NCBI GenBank assembly: GCA_027625915.1
Contig: JANTQA010000023.1
Span: 7,564,001 to 7,628,000, forward strand
Length of the DNA stretch: 64,000 bases
Direction: 5' to 3'
From: Anaeramoeba flamelloides
Lineage: Eukaryota > Metamonada > Anaeramoebidae
The position numbers and the translations under genes were made by a program. Below are positions 24,120-35,985 of this stretch, one piece after another. Under the pieces are notes generated by a model. It was not told the DNA's origin. It was given only the letters and a program-made list of their open reading frames with translations, and did not search any database. The stretch's first letter is position 1. Each line of letters starts with the position of its first letter.

Positions 24120-27100
24120 TTATTTTTGTATTTTATTTAATTGTTCTAAAGATTCTTCTTTTTCAAGATCTTTGACCAATTTTTTCGAAATTTGTATATC
24201 GTCATCGAATTTAACTGACAAATCTCCGTCGATTAAGGGTTTAACTTTGTTGTATAAAACATCAAATCCAGTTTCGAAATTTTTATGGAGTTCGCTTTGA
24301 GTGGACCCCGCCTTATAGGAATGTATTTCTATGGCCTTTCTTAAACAATTTAGAAAGTTGTTAAATTTTAATTTCAATTGCTCGATGTGCTCCTTTTCAT
24401 ATAATTGAGGATTTTTCAAAAACACTCTGGCATATTCCACTGGTCCTACATTGACCTGTGTTAATAAAGTACCGACTAACAAGCTTTGCAATTCCGGGAT
24501 TTTGATTTCAAATTTGGCGAATTCCATTTCAATTTGGATAATTTTTTTTTGGAGAGCTTGGGTAGCCACTTGGACAGGATCCAGTGTAACGATTTCCTTT
24601 TTAATAATTTTAGATCTAGTATTTAAATAGGGGAAAACGTCCTGTGTTGTCATGATAGTAGTTCGAATACAGCTATCTGAGACGTCTTCTGACTTTTTAC
24701 CTGACAGGGTAAAATGGTTTTCATAATAAAATTGGTTAACATTATTAACTTTCTCATAAGTTGAAATGCGCTTGACGCTTTCTTGTTCTGTGAAATACGG
24801 GTTGACTGCCTTGAGTACAATATATACCTTGTTGGGCTTTTTTTTGATTGCTTGTATTTTCTTGGGATCTGTAAAGATTATATTTTTTTTTCCAAATGCC
24901 TTTGAATATCTCTCGATTAATAAAGGCTTGAGATCAAAAATCATTATCCCCTGTTGGCATTTATAAATATATTCGTTACCGCCATTATTTTGACCAAATT
25001 TTTTCCCATATAGGCCAACAAAGTAATAGTTGCCAAACACTCTGGGGAAATTAAATAATTCCATGATCAATTTATCATAATTTTTTTTTAAATTATTATG
25101 TCCCTGAGAGATGGATTTAAAGTTTCTTCTGTGTCGATAAATTGTAATTAAGATATTATATATATCTGGGATTGGCTCGTAATATTGTGCAGAGTTAAAA
25201 TAATCATAGCAAGTTAATAAGCATTCGCACAGCCCTTCTTCTGAAAAGATATCTTTAGGAATATATTTTAAATTCATCTTTTCCTTTTTCTTTTTCTTTT
25301 TCTTTTTCTTTTTCTTTTTCGTTTTTTTTTTCTGTTTTGCTTCTTCATCGTCCGTTTCATTTGAATCATCATCGTCATCATCATCATCTTTATTATTAAA
25401 TTCTTCCATGAGCACCGAGGGATAAATATGCTGAAAGGCTTTGGCTCCTTTAGGTAACCAATGATCATTTGGTTGCGTAATTTTTAAATATTCTGAAATC
25501 ATTGCACATTTGTGCAACAATATTAAGCCAGCTTCAGCAAAATCTTTTTTCTCCACCATCAGATCTTCTAATTTTGTTAACCAATTAAATCTAACATTTG
25601 GAGTTTTGAAATGGCTTTTAGCAATCCTTAATAAAATTTCTGAATGCATTTCGGGATCTGATTTATTATCTTGCACTTTATAGCTATCAAATAATAGATT
25701 AAACAAATAATCTAATAATCCATAAACCTCCTTTTGGAAAATTTGATCATTTTCATTTCGTTCAACATTTTGTTCAACATTTTCATTCTTATTTTGATTT
25801 ACATTTTCATTTTCATTTTCATTCTCATTCTCATTCTCATTCTCATTCTCATTCTCATTCTCATTCTTATTTTCGTTCTTATTTTCGTTCTCGTTCTCAT
25901 TACTATTAGTATTTTCATTTTCATTTTCATTATCATGATTATAATCAGTTTTATTATCTTTTTCTTTAATCTTTTGATTAAAACTATGACTTAACTCTCC
26001 AATTACAGAAAAGAATTTCTTTTGAAAGGAAATTTCCTTTGGAGAATATTGGGTACTCATTTTATTTATTAATTTATCAAAGGCAATACTAAATTGGAAT
26101 CTAACTCTAAGCAAATCCCCTTTCAAAAGATAATTCTTTTCAATAATTTTATATAACAAGGTATTGGCATAAGATCTGGTTTCAGTATTGTGATAACCAG
26201 ACAAGCTTAATAGAATAGAAATAAAATCCCCCAAAATGAAATTGTCCTTTAAATAAATTTGGTTTTCAAATTTGGTTAAAAAATAATTAATAATTAATAA
26301 ATAATGATTAATGATATAATAGGGCATATTATTTTTAAAAATATCAATAAAAAAGTTATAAATATTCCGTAATAATGTATTTTCATCTTTGATGCTTTCT
26401 TTTTCTAATCTAGGTGCCAATTGGAATAGCATATCTTCAAATAATTCAAAAATGATGAAATTAATTTCAAAGCATAAATATTTTTCCTTTTTAATATCTA
26501 GTACTTCCATTTTACGTGTTTGCACAACTTGAGTGTGTCTTCTTTGATTTTGTCTATTTTTACGATCCTTGTTTTTTGTATTCTCTTTTTTATGATCCTT
26601 TAAATTAATGATATTATTCGAATTGCCTGAAAAATTGGTATTAGTTGTAGTAGAGATATCTGGGGAGCTAATAATTTCCTTATTTTTTTTGTCTCCCCTT
26701 CTTTTCGATTTTCTTTTAGATTTTCTTCTTTTATTTTTTACATTGATATCATCAAGGCTTTTTGTGTTTAATTTGAAGGTATCTGTAATACTCTGTCTAG
26801 ATTCTTCGTGTCTATTATAGCCAATTGTTGCATATTTGGAATTGCCCCCCATCTGTTGTGGATTATTTTTATCGTCATTGTTTAAATCAATTTTTTCCCA
26901 CGGGCCATTATTAGTATTGCCATTATTTTTATTTTTAATTTTTTGATCAACTTGCTTTTGTAAAATTTTGGTTACTCCAGAATATTCAAATGTTTTGATG
27001 CATAATTTTAATAATTTAAAAAAGTTGAATTGAATATTTTTATTTTGGATTTTATACCAATCAATAAAATAAAATTTAGAGAAATTACCCAAGAGAAATA

Positions 27101-30100
27101 GAAATGGTAATAAAAATTTTTCTAACAATTCTTTTTCTAAATCGATTAAATTATCTATTTGGTTAGTTAATAGAATAATTAATGGTAAAAAAATATTAAA
27201 AAACTGATTTTTCAATTTTGGGTTTTTTTTTATTTTGACATTTTGTTCATGAACAATTAATAAATCAGTAATTAATTGAAAACCCAATTCTAAACAAACT
27301 AATTGATTTTTTTGGTAATTGTCAAAAATTTCGGCTAATTGATATTGAATAACACCAACAATAAAATATTTTGAACAAAGTTTTTTAAAATTATCATTAT
27401 TATTATTATTTTTTTTTTTATATATTAGCATTGACATTTTTATTTTCTTTTTTTTCTTTTTAATATCATCATAATTTTTGTTATTATTATTATTATTATT
27501 ATTTTCATGGTTATTATTATTATCATTATCAGAATTATCAACACCATTATTGTTATTACCCATAAAAGGATATAATATTGGTAAATTTAATTCTATAAAG
27601 TTTTCATGGTCAGAAATAATTCGTAAAAAATGGAATTTCAAAATATAACAGTGATAAACGCTGCCCTTTCTTGGAAATAAATTGTCGATATATTCGATTA
27701 TCATTTTAAATACTAGCCCCCTGTCAATAATTCCTAATAAATCTTTGCAGAAAAAGGCAATATCCTGATTTAATTTTTTCGAGACATCATAATGCTTCTC
27801 CATATTAAAAGAAACCTGTTCTCTTAAAAAGGATATCAAGTTGTGTAACTGTATTAAATAGTTGCCTGTAAAATTATTTGAAATATTTTCAATTTTTGAT
27901 AAAGATTTATGTTTGTGTAAATATAATACCATTGATTTGAATATTAATCCCAAAATAAACCAAGTGCAATGGATACTAATGGAATTATATGGCCTTTCCA
28001 TCGACATTTTTTCGCTTGTCAATTGCCTAATAAATAATTTCACAAATATCTCAAAAAAGAGGTCGCCTTCATGAGATTCAACTAGATTGAAAATGTTATC
28101 CAAATAAGTTCTTAAAATGGGCTGATGCAATTGGTGTTTGACCTTTTCAATTTCGCTTAAAAATTTCAAAAAGATTTCAAAATTGCTTTCCTTGATCATT
28201 GCATTACCAGTCAAAATGGTATTGAAAAATAATTCAATGATTAATTGGAAATATTGAATCCTGATGTACAATGGTTCATTGATCAACGATTTCATGATCG
28301 AAATGAAGTTTTTATCATTTTCGGTCACCCTTTCGAGCATTAAATAATTTTGAAAGACGTCAAATAGGATTTTGTTCTGGGGTAATACAGAACTTACTAA
28401 TTTAGTCTTTAAATGGAAATTGTTTTTACCGATTTTTTGCGAAAAATACTTTTGGTTGCTTTTTAAATAATTCTGTTTCTCGAGGTCGTAATATATTTTT
28501 AAAAAATGTTCTTGCTTAAAAATAATATTAATTTCGCTCATGGGCAAAATTGAATATGCAGTTGGCTCGTTCGTAAATTTTTTTTGGAACATATAAAAGG
28601 TAAATAGAATGTGGTCCTTTGTTGCAAAGCTGCCCGGTAGCGCCACTTTGATTTCGTCATATAATTTTGGTTCCTTTTTTTGATATTGCACCTTTGTATA
28701 TTGATATTTTACAAATTTTCCTTCGTTTAATTGCCCATAGAAGATTGGCAGCCCCTCGGTTGCTAAATTATCTTCAGTTTTATATTCAATTTTGACGACC
28801 ACATTTTTTGAGCCCCTTCTTGAATGCTTTATTAATTGTGGGTATAAATAAAAATTATGGATATAATTAATATTTGGAGTTAGTGTTTCATATTGAATAA
28901 ATTCCTGAATTTGAATGCCATCAATGTTTTCTTTCAAGTCCTTTCTTTTTGGTTTAAAATTAAATTCGTTTTCAAATTCCTTTTCATTGGAAAATTGATT
29001 AGTTTTAGATGTGCTTGGGGATCTTGGGGACGATGTTTGCTGTTGTTGTTCAGAGGACCTATTTCTTGGAGACTTTAAGGGTCTTTTTACAACTTTTTTT
29101 TTAGTGTGAAGTTTCCTCGTTCTTTGTGGCACCATTGGCTTTATTTTTAATTCTTGATTTTTGTTTTTATTGGCAAATTTATCAAATTTAATATCATTCG
29201 TGTTATTGAAATCCATGTTTGGGTTTAAGGAAAGTGTTTTTCGATGAGACATCCTTTTAATGCCATTCTTCATTTTGTTTCCATTTTGTTTACCTTCCTT
29301 GTTCTTTGTATTTTTGCCTTCCGCAGTGCTGGGTTTTTTGCCTACTGAAATATTGGGTTTTTTGCCTCCTGAAATATTCGGTTTTTTCACCAGTCCTTTC
29401 ATCTTTCTGATAACTGGCTTTTTTCTATTTTTAATTAGCCGATAGCATGAATCAATAATTTTATCACCAACTCTTTCGAATTTTTTTTTCTCCCATAATT
29501 TTAATCTAAAATATCCAGGAATGGCACGTTGCCTTAAAAATGATGAATGTGTCTGCCCAGAATTATTAAAAGAATACAATCCATTGTCTGTCAAATAATC
29601 CTTGACCTTAAACAGGGGGCTAAAATTGACGCCCTCTGCTAAATCTGGATTGACCTTGTTGTTCCGATTGAAAACTTGTACCATGCCAACTGCAAATGGC
29701 TGGCGAAATCTGCCGAATTTTGTTGCTGCTTCCTTCAAATCCTGAACAAACTTCTTTTCAGAAAAATTGGATTTGCTTCTTTGGCTGTTTCCCGCTTTTA
29801 AATATGTGTCAACAATCGAATCGTACGATCCCTGAAGCATTTTCTCAAACCGAAGAACTAAAAAAATGTTTTCATTCGGCTCTGTGACTGAAAAAATCGC
29901 CTTGTGTGCCCGTGTTTCTGCAGCAGGCTCCTTTTTCAATTGCTCATCAGTGACGGGAATCAGATCATGACTAGACTGCGAATTGACTTCGAAATAGAAA
30001 TTCTCAGAGAGCTTGCTTTTAAATTGCAAATTGTAGAGTGCTGCAGAACAGAAAAATGGCTCATGATCACCTAAATCAAAAAATAGTCTTAATGGCTCAA

Positions 30101-31241
30101 ACACAATTTTTTTTGAAGGAGAGTCACGAAACAATGCCTTGGGCTGTCGAAAATCAGTTCTTAATGTCTTTGGATCAGTTGGGCAGTGCAGTGTTAAAAT
30201 GGAAACTCTTTTCTTTTCTTGTTCCTTTCGATAATTTAAGATCACTTCCTCTTCCTGTTTTGATTCTAAAATTTCAGTTTTGATGTCACGTTTTGTCAAT
30301 TTCACAGCAATGTCTTCTAATTTAATTTTTGTGTCTATTTCTTCTTCTTCTTCTTCTTTTTGTTCTTTTTGTTCTTCTTCTTTTTGTTCTTTTTCTGGTT
30401 TTTGTTCGTTTTGTTCTTGTTTTTCTTTTTCTTCTTCGTCTTTTTCAGTTTTTTTTTCAGTCTCTTTGTCACCTTCATTGGGTTTTTCTATTCTTGTTTC
30501 TTTTTCGATTTCATAAAATGTGTCTAAATTTTTTCTTGCTTCGGATTTAATTTTTGTTATTGAGCTAAAACTTCTTTTTTTTTTAAATAGTTCAACTAAG
30601 GGGGTCTTGTTAAAGCGATTCACTGAATCGTCAACATTCATACGATCTAATTCAAAATCATGATCATAATCTGTTTCAAGTTCAGCCTTTGGTAGGTTTA
30701 CTTTCATTGGCCTTTTGGAGGATTGAATTGCTTTGTATCTCCTTTTTAACCAAGTTAATCCAACAAAATCACTTCGAAAGGTTTTCACCATTGTTCCGAC
30801 GATTGTGTTCTTTGGTAAATTGAGAACACTTCCCTATTTGTTTGTTTTTGAAAAAGATTTGTTTTGATAATTCCATAATTATTTATCGGCGAGTTTTTGT
30901 GATTAATTTTTTAAGTGAATTTTTTTTATTTTTTTTTTCCTTTTTCCAACAACAGAAACACCAAAAAAAACAAATTTCTTTTCGTGTTTTGTTTTTTTTT
31001 TATTGTTGAAATAAGAAGATTAAAAAAACTTTAAACAATAAAAGGGAAGGTAGATAAATACAGGGAAGGGATCTTCAACTCGATAAGTACGTGGTCTATA
31101 AGTTACTTTTAAAAAATTTGGTGAATAAAAATAATTGTCTTTAAATGGATCCCTAAGGACAGCAAGTGAATGTAATTCTGTTTCGTAATCAAAGTACTCT
31201 TGTTTTTGAGTTTCTTGTGTATGTGAAGTTGACTCTGTCAT
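24120..31241 (-). CDS. DOCK-family Rho guanine-nucleotide exchange factor
   Basis: Model complement(join(24120..30833,31062..31241)), 2297 aa, stop TAA. The 228-bp intron joins DPFP|GSVLNLPKN in phase 0. Exon 1 (60 aa, MTESTSHTQETQ) carries the DYETELHSLAVLRDPFKD segment, like the N-terminal DYE...L.D.P block of DOCK-C/D proteins. A Lys/Glu-rich linker follows. The DHR-1 (C2-like, lipid-binding) domain starts near residue 715 (IHNFYLYPQLIKHSRRGSKN). A helical ARM region follows. DHR-2, the exchange domain, occupies the C-terminal third: FGNYYFVGLYGKKFG, EYIYKCQQGIM, then VNVGPVEYARVFL, whose Val corresponds to the nucleotide-sensor loop (VNAGPLAYA in animals). It should activate Rac or Cdc42 at membranes. 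Repeat-coded inserts sit inside conserved parts: a Glu-Asn run (about 25800-25930) and, inside DHR-2, Asp then Lys runs (25276-25390). Closest animal class looks like zizimin/DOCK-C-D, moderate certainty. Confidence 0.93.
25276..25390 (-). repeat. Coding repeats: Asp run followed by Lys run in the DOCK DHR-2 domain
   Basis: CTTTTT units repeated about eight times (on the plus strand) encode a long Lys run; adjacent CAT/CGT triplets encode an Asp run. Together they make an acidic-then-basic insert within the exchange domain. Such replication-slippage repeats are common in AT-rich amoeboid genomes. Confidence 0.8.
25790..25930 (-). repeat. Coding hexamer repeat (Glu-Asn) in the DOCK gene
   Basis: CATTTT/CATTCT hexamers in tandem on the plus strand encode alternating Asn and Glu on the minus strand for over 30 residues. 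The block joins the ARM-like region to DHR-2. Length is probably variable between strains. Confidence 0.85.
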
Positions 31242-32491
31242 TTTTTTTTGTTTAAAAATGAGCAAACACAAAGAATGAAAACCAAAAAAATGTCTTATTT
31301 CGAATTTAGTTTTTTCTCAATTGCAATTGAACATTTTCAATAGACACAAATTATCTTCAAAATATGTTTTACAATTAATAAAGATTAAATGATGGGAATA
31401 TGGATAATTAAAGCAAATTAAATTTTCAAATAAGAAATTTTTACACTTTACTAATTTAGGAAGTTATTTAAAAATCTCAAAGAATAAATTGACACTGAAG
31501 TGGTTAACTAAAGTTGGTATGTTTTGGTTCAAGTTCCCTTTTTCAATTTTTTTTTTTGAATTTCATTTAATAATTACTTTTCATAAAAAATGCTTGATTG
31601 GTTTAAAAGGTTAATAATTTTTTAAAGGCGATTTTTGAGAGTTTCTGTGAATATAAATTTTCAGAAATTGAGTTTTAAAAATTTTATCAAACTACAAGTT
31701 GAATGAAAAAATTTCTTGAATTTATAAGATTGAATAGTTTTATTAAGAATCTAAAAAAGTGGTTCATTTTTTGTTCTCTGATGAAAGGCAATGTTAAAAG
31801 ACAAAACAAATAATAAATTGATTATTTATTGAAAGGTAAATTACAATTTAGAAATTTGTTTTTTTTTTTTATTGCAAATAGCAATTTTTGCATTACAACT
31901 TCTATGAATTAATCAAACAATTTGCAAAAAATAATCAGTTTGATTTTGTTTATCTCTAGCTAAACTTACATCTAGACGATTTTGAAGTATATGTGCTCCT
32001 TGCTTATAACTTGAAAAGATTTGAAAAGAATGTGGAGTGATAACTCAGCCTCGAATTTTGGTTTTTATAGCCTTTTGTATCTTAAATATTGGATTTGGTT
32101 TATGAAAACAGTTTTTTACCAAATGACCAATTTTCACGACAAAACCCGAAAATTATAAATTTGAACAAGAACTATCCACTGATCATCCTTTAAAGTCAAT
32201 AATTCAAGTTGTGAATATAAAAGTAATTTTTACTACTTTAAATACTTTAATTTTTAAATCATACTATTTGTTTCACAATAAAAGGTGAAAAATTTTCCTT
32301 CAGCTTTCCAAAAAAAGATCTCGAAAATAATGGAAATTTCAAATTTTTAATAATCTTTTCAAAACCCTAAATTATTAATTTCCCTTTATAAATTGGGAAC
32401 TTTGATGATTTATTTTTAATTCTTTATAGAGATGTTTTTTTTTGGAAAACTGATTTAAAATTATGATCTTTTTATTATACAATCAACAATA

Positions 32492-32690
32492 TAGTCTAAT
32501 CCACTTTTAAGGCACAAACTTGGAACAAAATTTATTGCATAAAAAAATAGTAAATTAAAGCACATTTTTTGGAATTTTTTTTTTACACAAATTATTTTAC
32601 TAAAATCCTGATTTTGTGCCTTAATTTGAGATTTTTTTTATGTACCTTAAATTTGGTTTAAAGTTTGTGCCATAAAAGTAGAACTAACTG
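32492..32690. mobile_element. CAGTTCCAC palindromic MITE, copy 5
   Basis: 199 bp between TA dinucleotides, left TAGTCTAATCCACTTTTAAG, right CATAAAAGTAGAACTAACTG. Inner arms (GCATAAAAAAATAGTAAATT against AATTTGAGATTTTTTTTATG) are the same blocks as the other copies. Confidence 0.75.
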
Positions 32691-34990
32691 TAAAAGAAAA
32701 CAACATCAGTAATTGAGAAAATTTTTATTAATAATTTAAAAAATTAACCAAGAATTTATATTGAATTTTAATAAATCTCAAATTTTTTTTTAAAAAACCA
32801 GTTATCAAAAAAAAAATATTTAGGAATTTGGTTTGAAAGACAGACCATTGCAAAAAAAACTTTTAAAAAGTAAAAATATAAATGTTAAAAAATAAAAATG
32901 ATTGTTAAAAAACAAAAGTTGAGTGAACAGAGTACAATTAGAAATATTAAAAACAATTCAGATTTATAAATTATTTTTTGGATTAGTAATTGATACTCAA
33001 AACCAAAAATATTTTGACTAAATTGATATTTGAAATTATTTATATAGTAAAAAAATTTCTAACAATTAATTCACATTCTCAGAGAATAATATATAAAACG
33101 AAAAAAAAAAATAAGATCACATTAAAGTTAAATAAATGTAACCAATTAAAAATTTTGGTACGCTTTGTGAAATCAATATTGAACTGGATTTTAATTTTTG
33201 AATTGAAATTTTATATTGAGATTTTGAAAACTTGTAAAAATAGAAAAATAAATAAAATTATAAAAAAACTAATAAAAAAAAATTTTCCAAAATAAATCCA
33301 ACTCTGAAAAATATTGATTATAATATAATTATATCCGAGGATCTAAATTATCAAACCTAAGGTATTTCCAAAACAATAGAACACTCTATATAAAAAGAAG
33401 ATATATATCAAAAGAATTTTCTTTTACAATAATTTGAATTGATAAGTTAACAATTAAGAAAATAAGGTGGACTATTTATACTTATTAAACTTGGAATTAT
33501 TATATTTATTTCAAAATTTAGTGATCAAAATATTTCAAAAAAATGAAAAAAAAATAATTATTACTTATGTTAAATAAAGCAAACTATTATAATAAAAAAA
33601 GGTGTGATATGGAAAGGGTGCAAATAATTTTTTTAAATAATGAAATAGAGTTATAAGTTTTTAATTCTATTTATTATGATATCAAAATTAAACCCTTTAG
33701 AAACTTTATTTTTGATATAAAGTAACAAATAATCATTAATCGTCAAAAACTAAAAGATATCCTAGAAAAATCTGTTCATAAACTGTTATATCTATAATTC
33801 AAGGAATTTAATTTCTTCAAAAAAATCAATTGAATTAGTATTATTAATCTTATGATGAAATATACCAACTTTCTATCCGCAAATAGTAATGTAAAAATAA
33901 TTTTAATAAAGATATTGTAAAATAAATCGACACTTCTCTTTTGGATATACTTTATGTTAAACTTTTTGGTTAATCTGATAGAAATTTATCAGTCATGTTA
34001 CAAATCGATAATAAAAAAATATACACTACAGCTTTCTAAAACCTACTATGAAATTTATAATTAAGATAAAACTCATTTTTTATCCAATATTTACCTTTTT
34101 AGGATGGTAGTACGATCATATGAAAGCCTTAAAAAAAATAAGAAATTTAGAATAGACCAAATATTTCTACTGTAGAATAAATTATAATTGGAATTTTTGA
34201 CTCAAAAACTTTGCAAGGATTAACAATTTACAAATATTTTTCAGATTTTTTGTGGGTCTTAAATTTCCACGTACTCAAAAAACAAAAAACAGAAAACTAT
34301 TCCAAAGAAATTATTAAATTCTATCTTGGTTCTTTGGAAACTTTTACTTGTATTTTTTAAATTTATTTGAATAAACCACAATATTTTTTACAAGTTCATC
34401 ACCTCTGAAAATCATCGAAAAAAAAGATCTATCAACCCGAAAATTTTGTCATAACCTTTAATCGAAGATTTTTTTTTTGTATTTAAAAAAGAGAAAAAAG
34501 TCAATTTCTATGTCTTAAAAATTTCATAGTAGGTTTTGATGCGGCTCTAAATGTAATATCCCAAAGGTCCACACAATAAAAAATTATTATTTTAATATAA
34601 GTTAATAATTTTTTGATGTATTCTGTTATTGACATGGGTGATTATTCAATTGCAGCTAGAATAATTTTAATTAAGTTTATCATAAAAACGAGCACCTTTT
34701 TGATGAATATTATACATAACTTTCTAATTTGAAACCGAATAAAGTAAAATAGTTCATTTGATCGAAAGAAGTTCCAATATCAATATCTTCTTATAAAAAT
34801 TAATAATTTTAAACAATCAATATTAAAAATAAAAGGAAAAAATCAAAAATCATTTCAAAACTTGTTATACAAACAACTTTTTGAATCAAAATTTTTAATT
34901 TTTTTTATTCTTCTTTTATTTCTCTTTTTCTTTCTCTTGTCTTATATATATATATTTCTTTTCCATTTTTTAAAATTAAAAAATAACATA

Positions 34991-35563
34991 TGTCCTTAAT
35001 AAAATTAAGCACTATTTTTTTCTTATTAATATTTTTCGAAATCTAGCTTTATAGCTTAATTCAATTAACCACTGGGATAATTTTTTTTATAATAAAAACA
35101 ATTTCAACTTTTGAATATCTAAAATATTTTTTAAAATTACTGTGCACTTTTTTATTTTTTTTTGAAAAATTGTGGTTGAGAAAAGTTTGAAATCAAAGAA
35201 TAAGTTAATATATTAAATTAGAATGCTTTTCCAGAAAGTTTATCCTTTTAGTTGAACTTTTTTTTTATTTTACCATTTAAAACTAAAAAAAAAACATTTG
35301 AGGACCAAATTAGTGCCTTTTGTGAAAAGAAAATTCCCATAATTTAGAATTTGTTTTAGTAAATGAGTTAAAACAAGATAATGAATCTAAAAATATACAT
35401 AATTTCAAGTTTGAATTCAATGATTTTGGCAAAAAATGTTTTCAAGAAAAAGTTAAATTGAAACATTATTTATTTTTATTTTATCATTTTGTTTTTTTAA
35501 TTGTATTAATGGAAAGTATTTGATCAGTTTTCCATTTTTAGTATTTTTTGGGTCGTAGGGAAA
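34991..35563. mobile_element. ~570-bp TIR repeat, copy 1
   Basis: Begins TGTCCTTAATAAAATTAAGC and ends GGGTCGTAGGGAAA, with TA on both sides; the short inverted termini are TGTCCYTA/TAGGGACA. It matches 47124-47692 along its full length with roughly 90 % identity by eye (for example GAAAAGTTTGAAAT, AGTGCCTTTTGTGAAAAG, AATTGTATTAATGGAAAGTA). No coding frame. A non-autonomous DNA transposon of unknown family. Confidence 0.75.
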
Positions 35564-35985
35564 TATATTCCATAACCTTACAAAAATTAAATCTAAGATA
35601 AAAAAAACAGAATTAAAGTTTTAGAAATTAAGAAAAATAGGAGGCAATTTTGTTGCATAACCCTTCCTAAATATAAATAATAAAGAACTATATTTATTTT
35701 ATAAAAAATTATTTCTTAAAATTTAATATACAGGGAAACAAAACCTTTTTAAAATATAAAAAAAAAAATTATTAATTATTTAGATATTTTACTCATAATT
35801 CCTTAAAAATAATTTTTTGAATTATAAAAAATTTATAAAATAAAACCTCTGAAGAATAATAATGAACAAATTAAGTTCTTTTGGAAAAATTTTTCTAAAT
35901 TGTAATCTAAAAAATATGAAAAAAAAAAATATATAACTCAAAATAAAATCGAAAGATAAAAAATTAAAAACTGAATTTCCATTAA

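Larger units (their letters stand above)
31242..35985. other. Intergenic region
   Basis: 4.7 kb between the DOCK 5' end and the 3' end of the SNARE fusion gene. Contains MITE copy 5 (32492-32690) and a 573-bp TIR element (34991-35563). A Lys-rich frame at 32990-33295 is homopolymer-driven. Nothing else recognised. Confidence 0.5.

Noticed and set aside
25734-25994. Hydrophobic plus-strand frame of alternating Leu and Ile
   Set aside because: It is the antisense shadow of the Glu-Asn repeat in the DOCK gene, not a membrane protein.
32990-33295. 101-codon plus frame, Lys/Ile-rich
   Set aside because: Composition follows the poly-A background; no domain pattern and no sign of exon boundaries.
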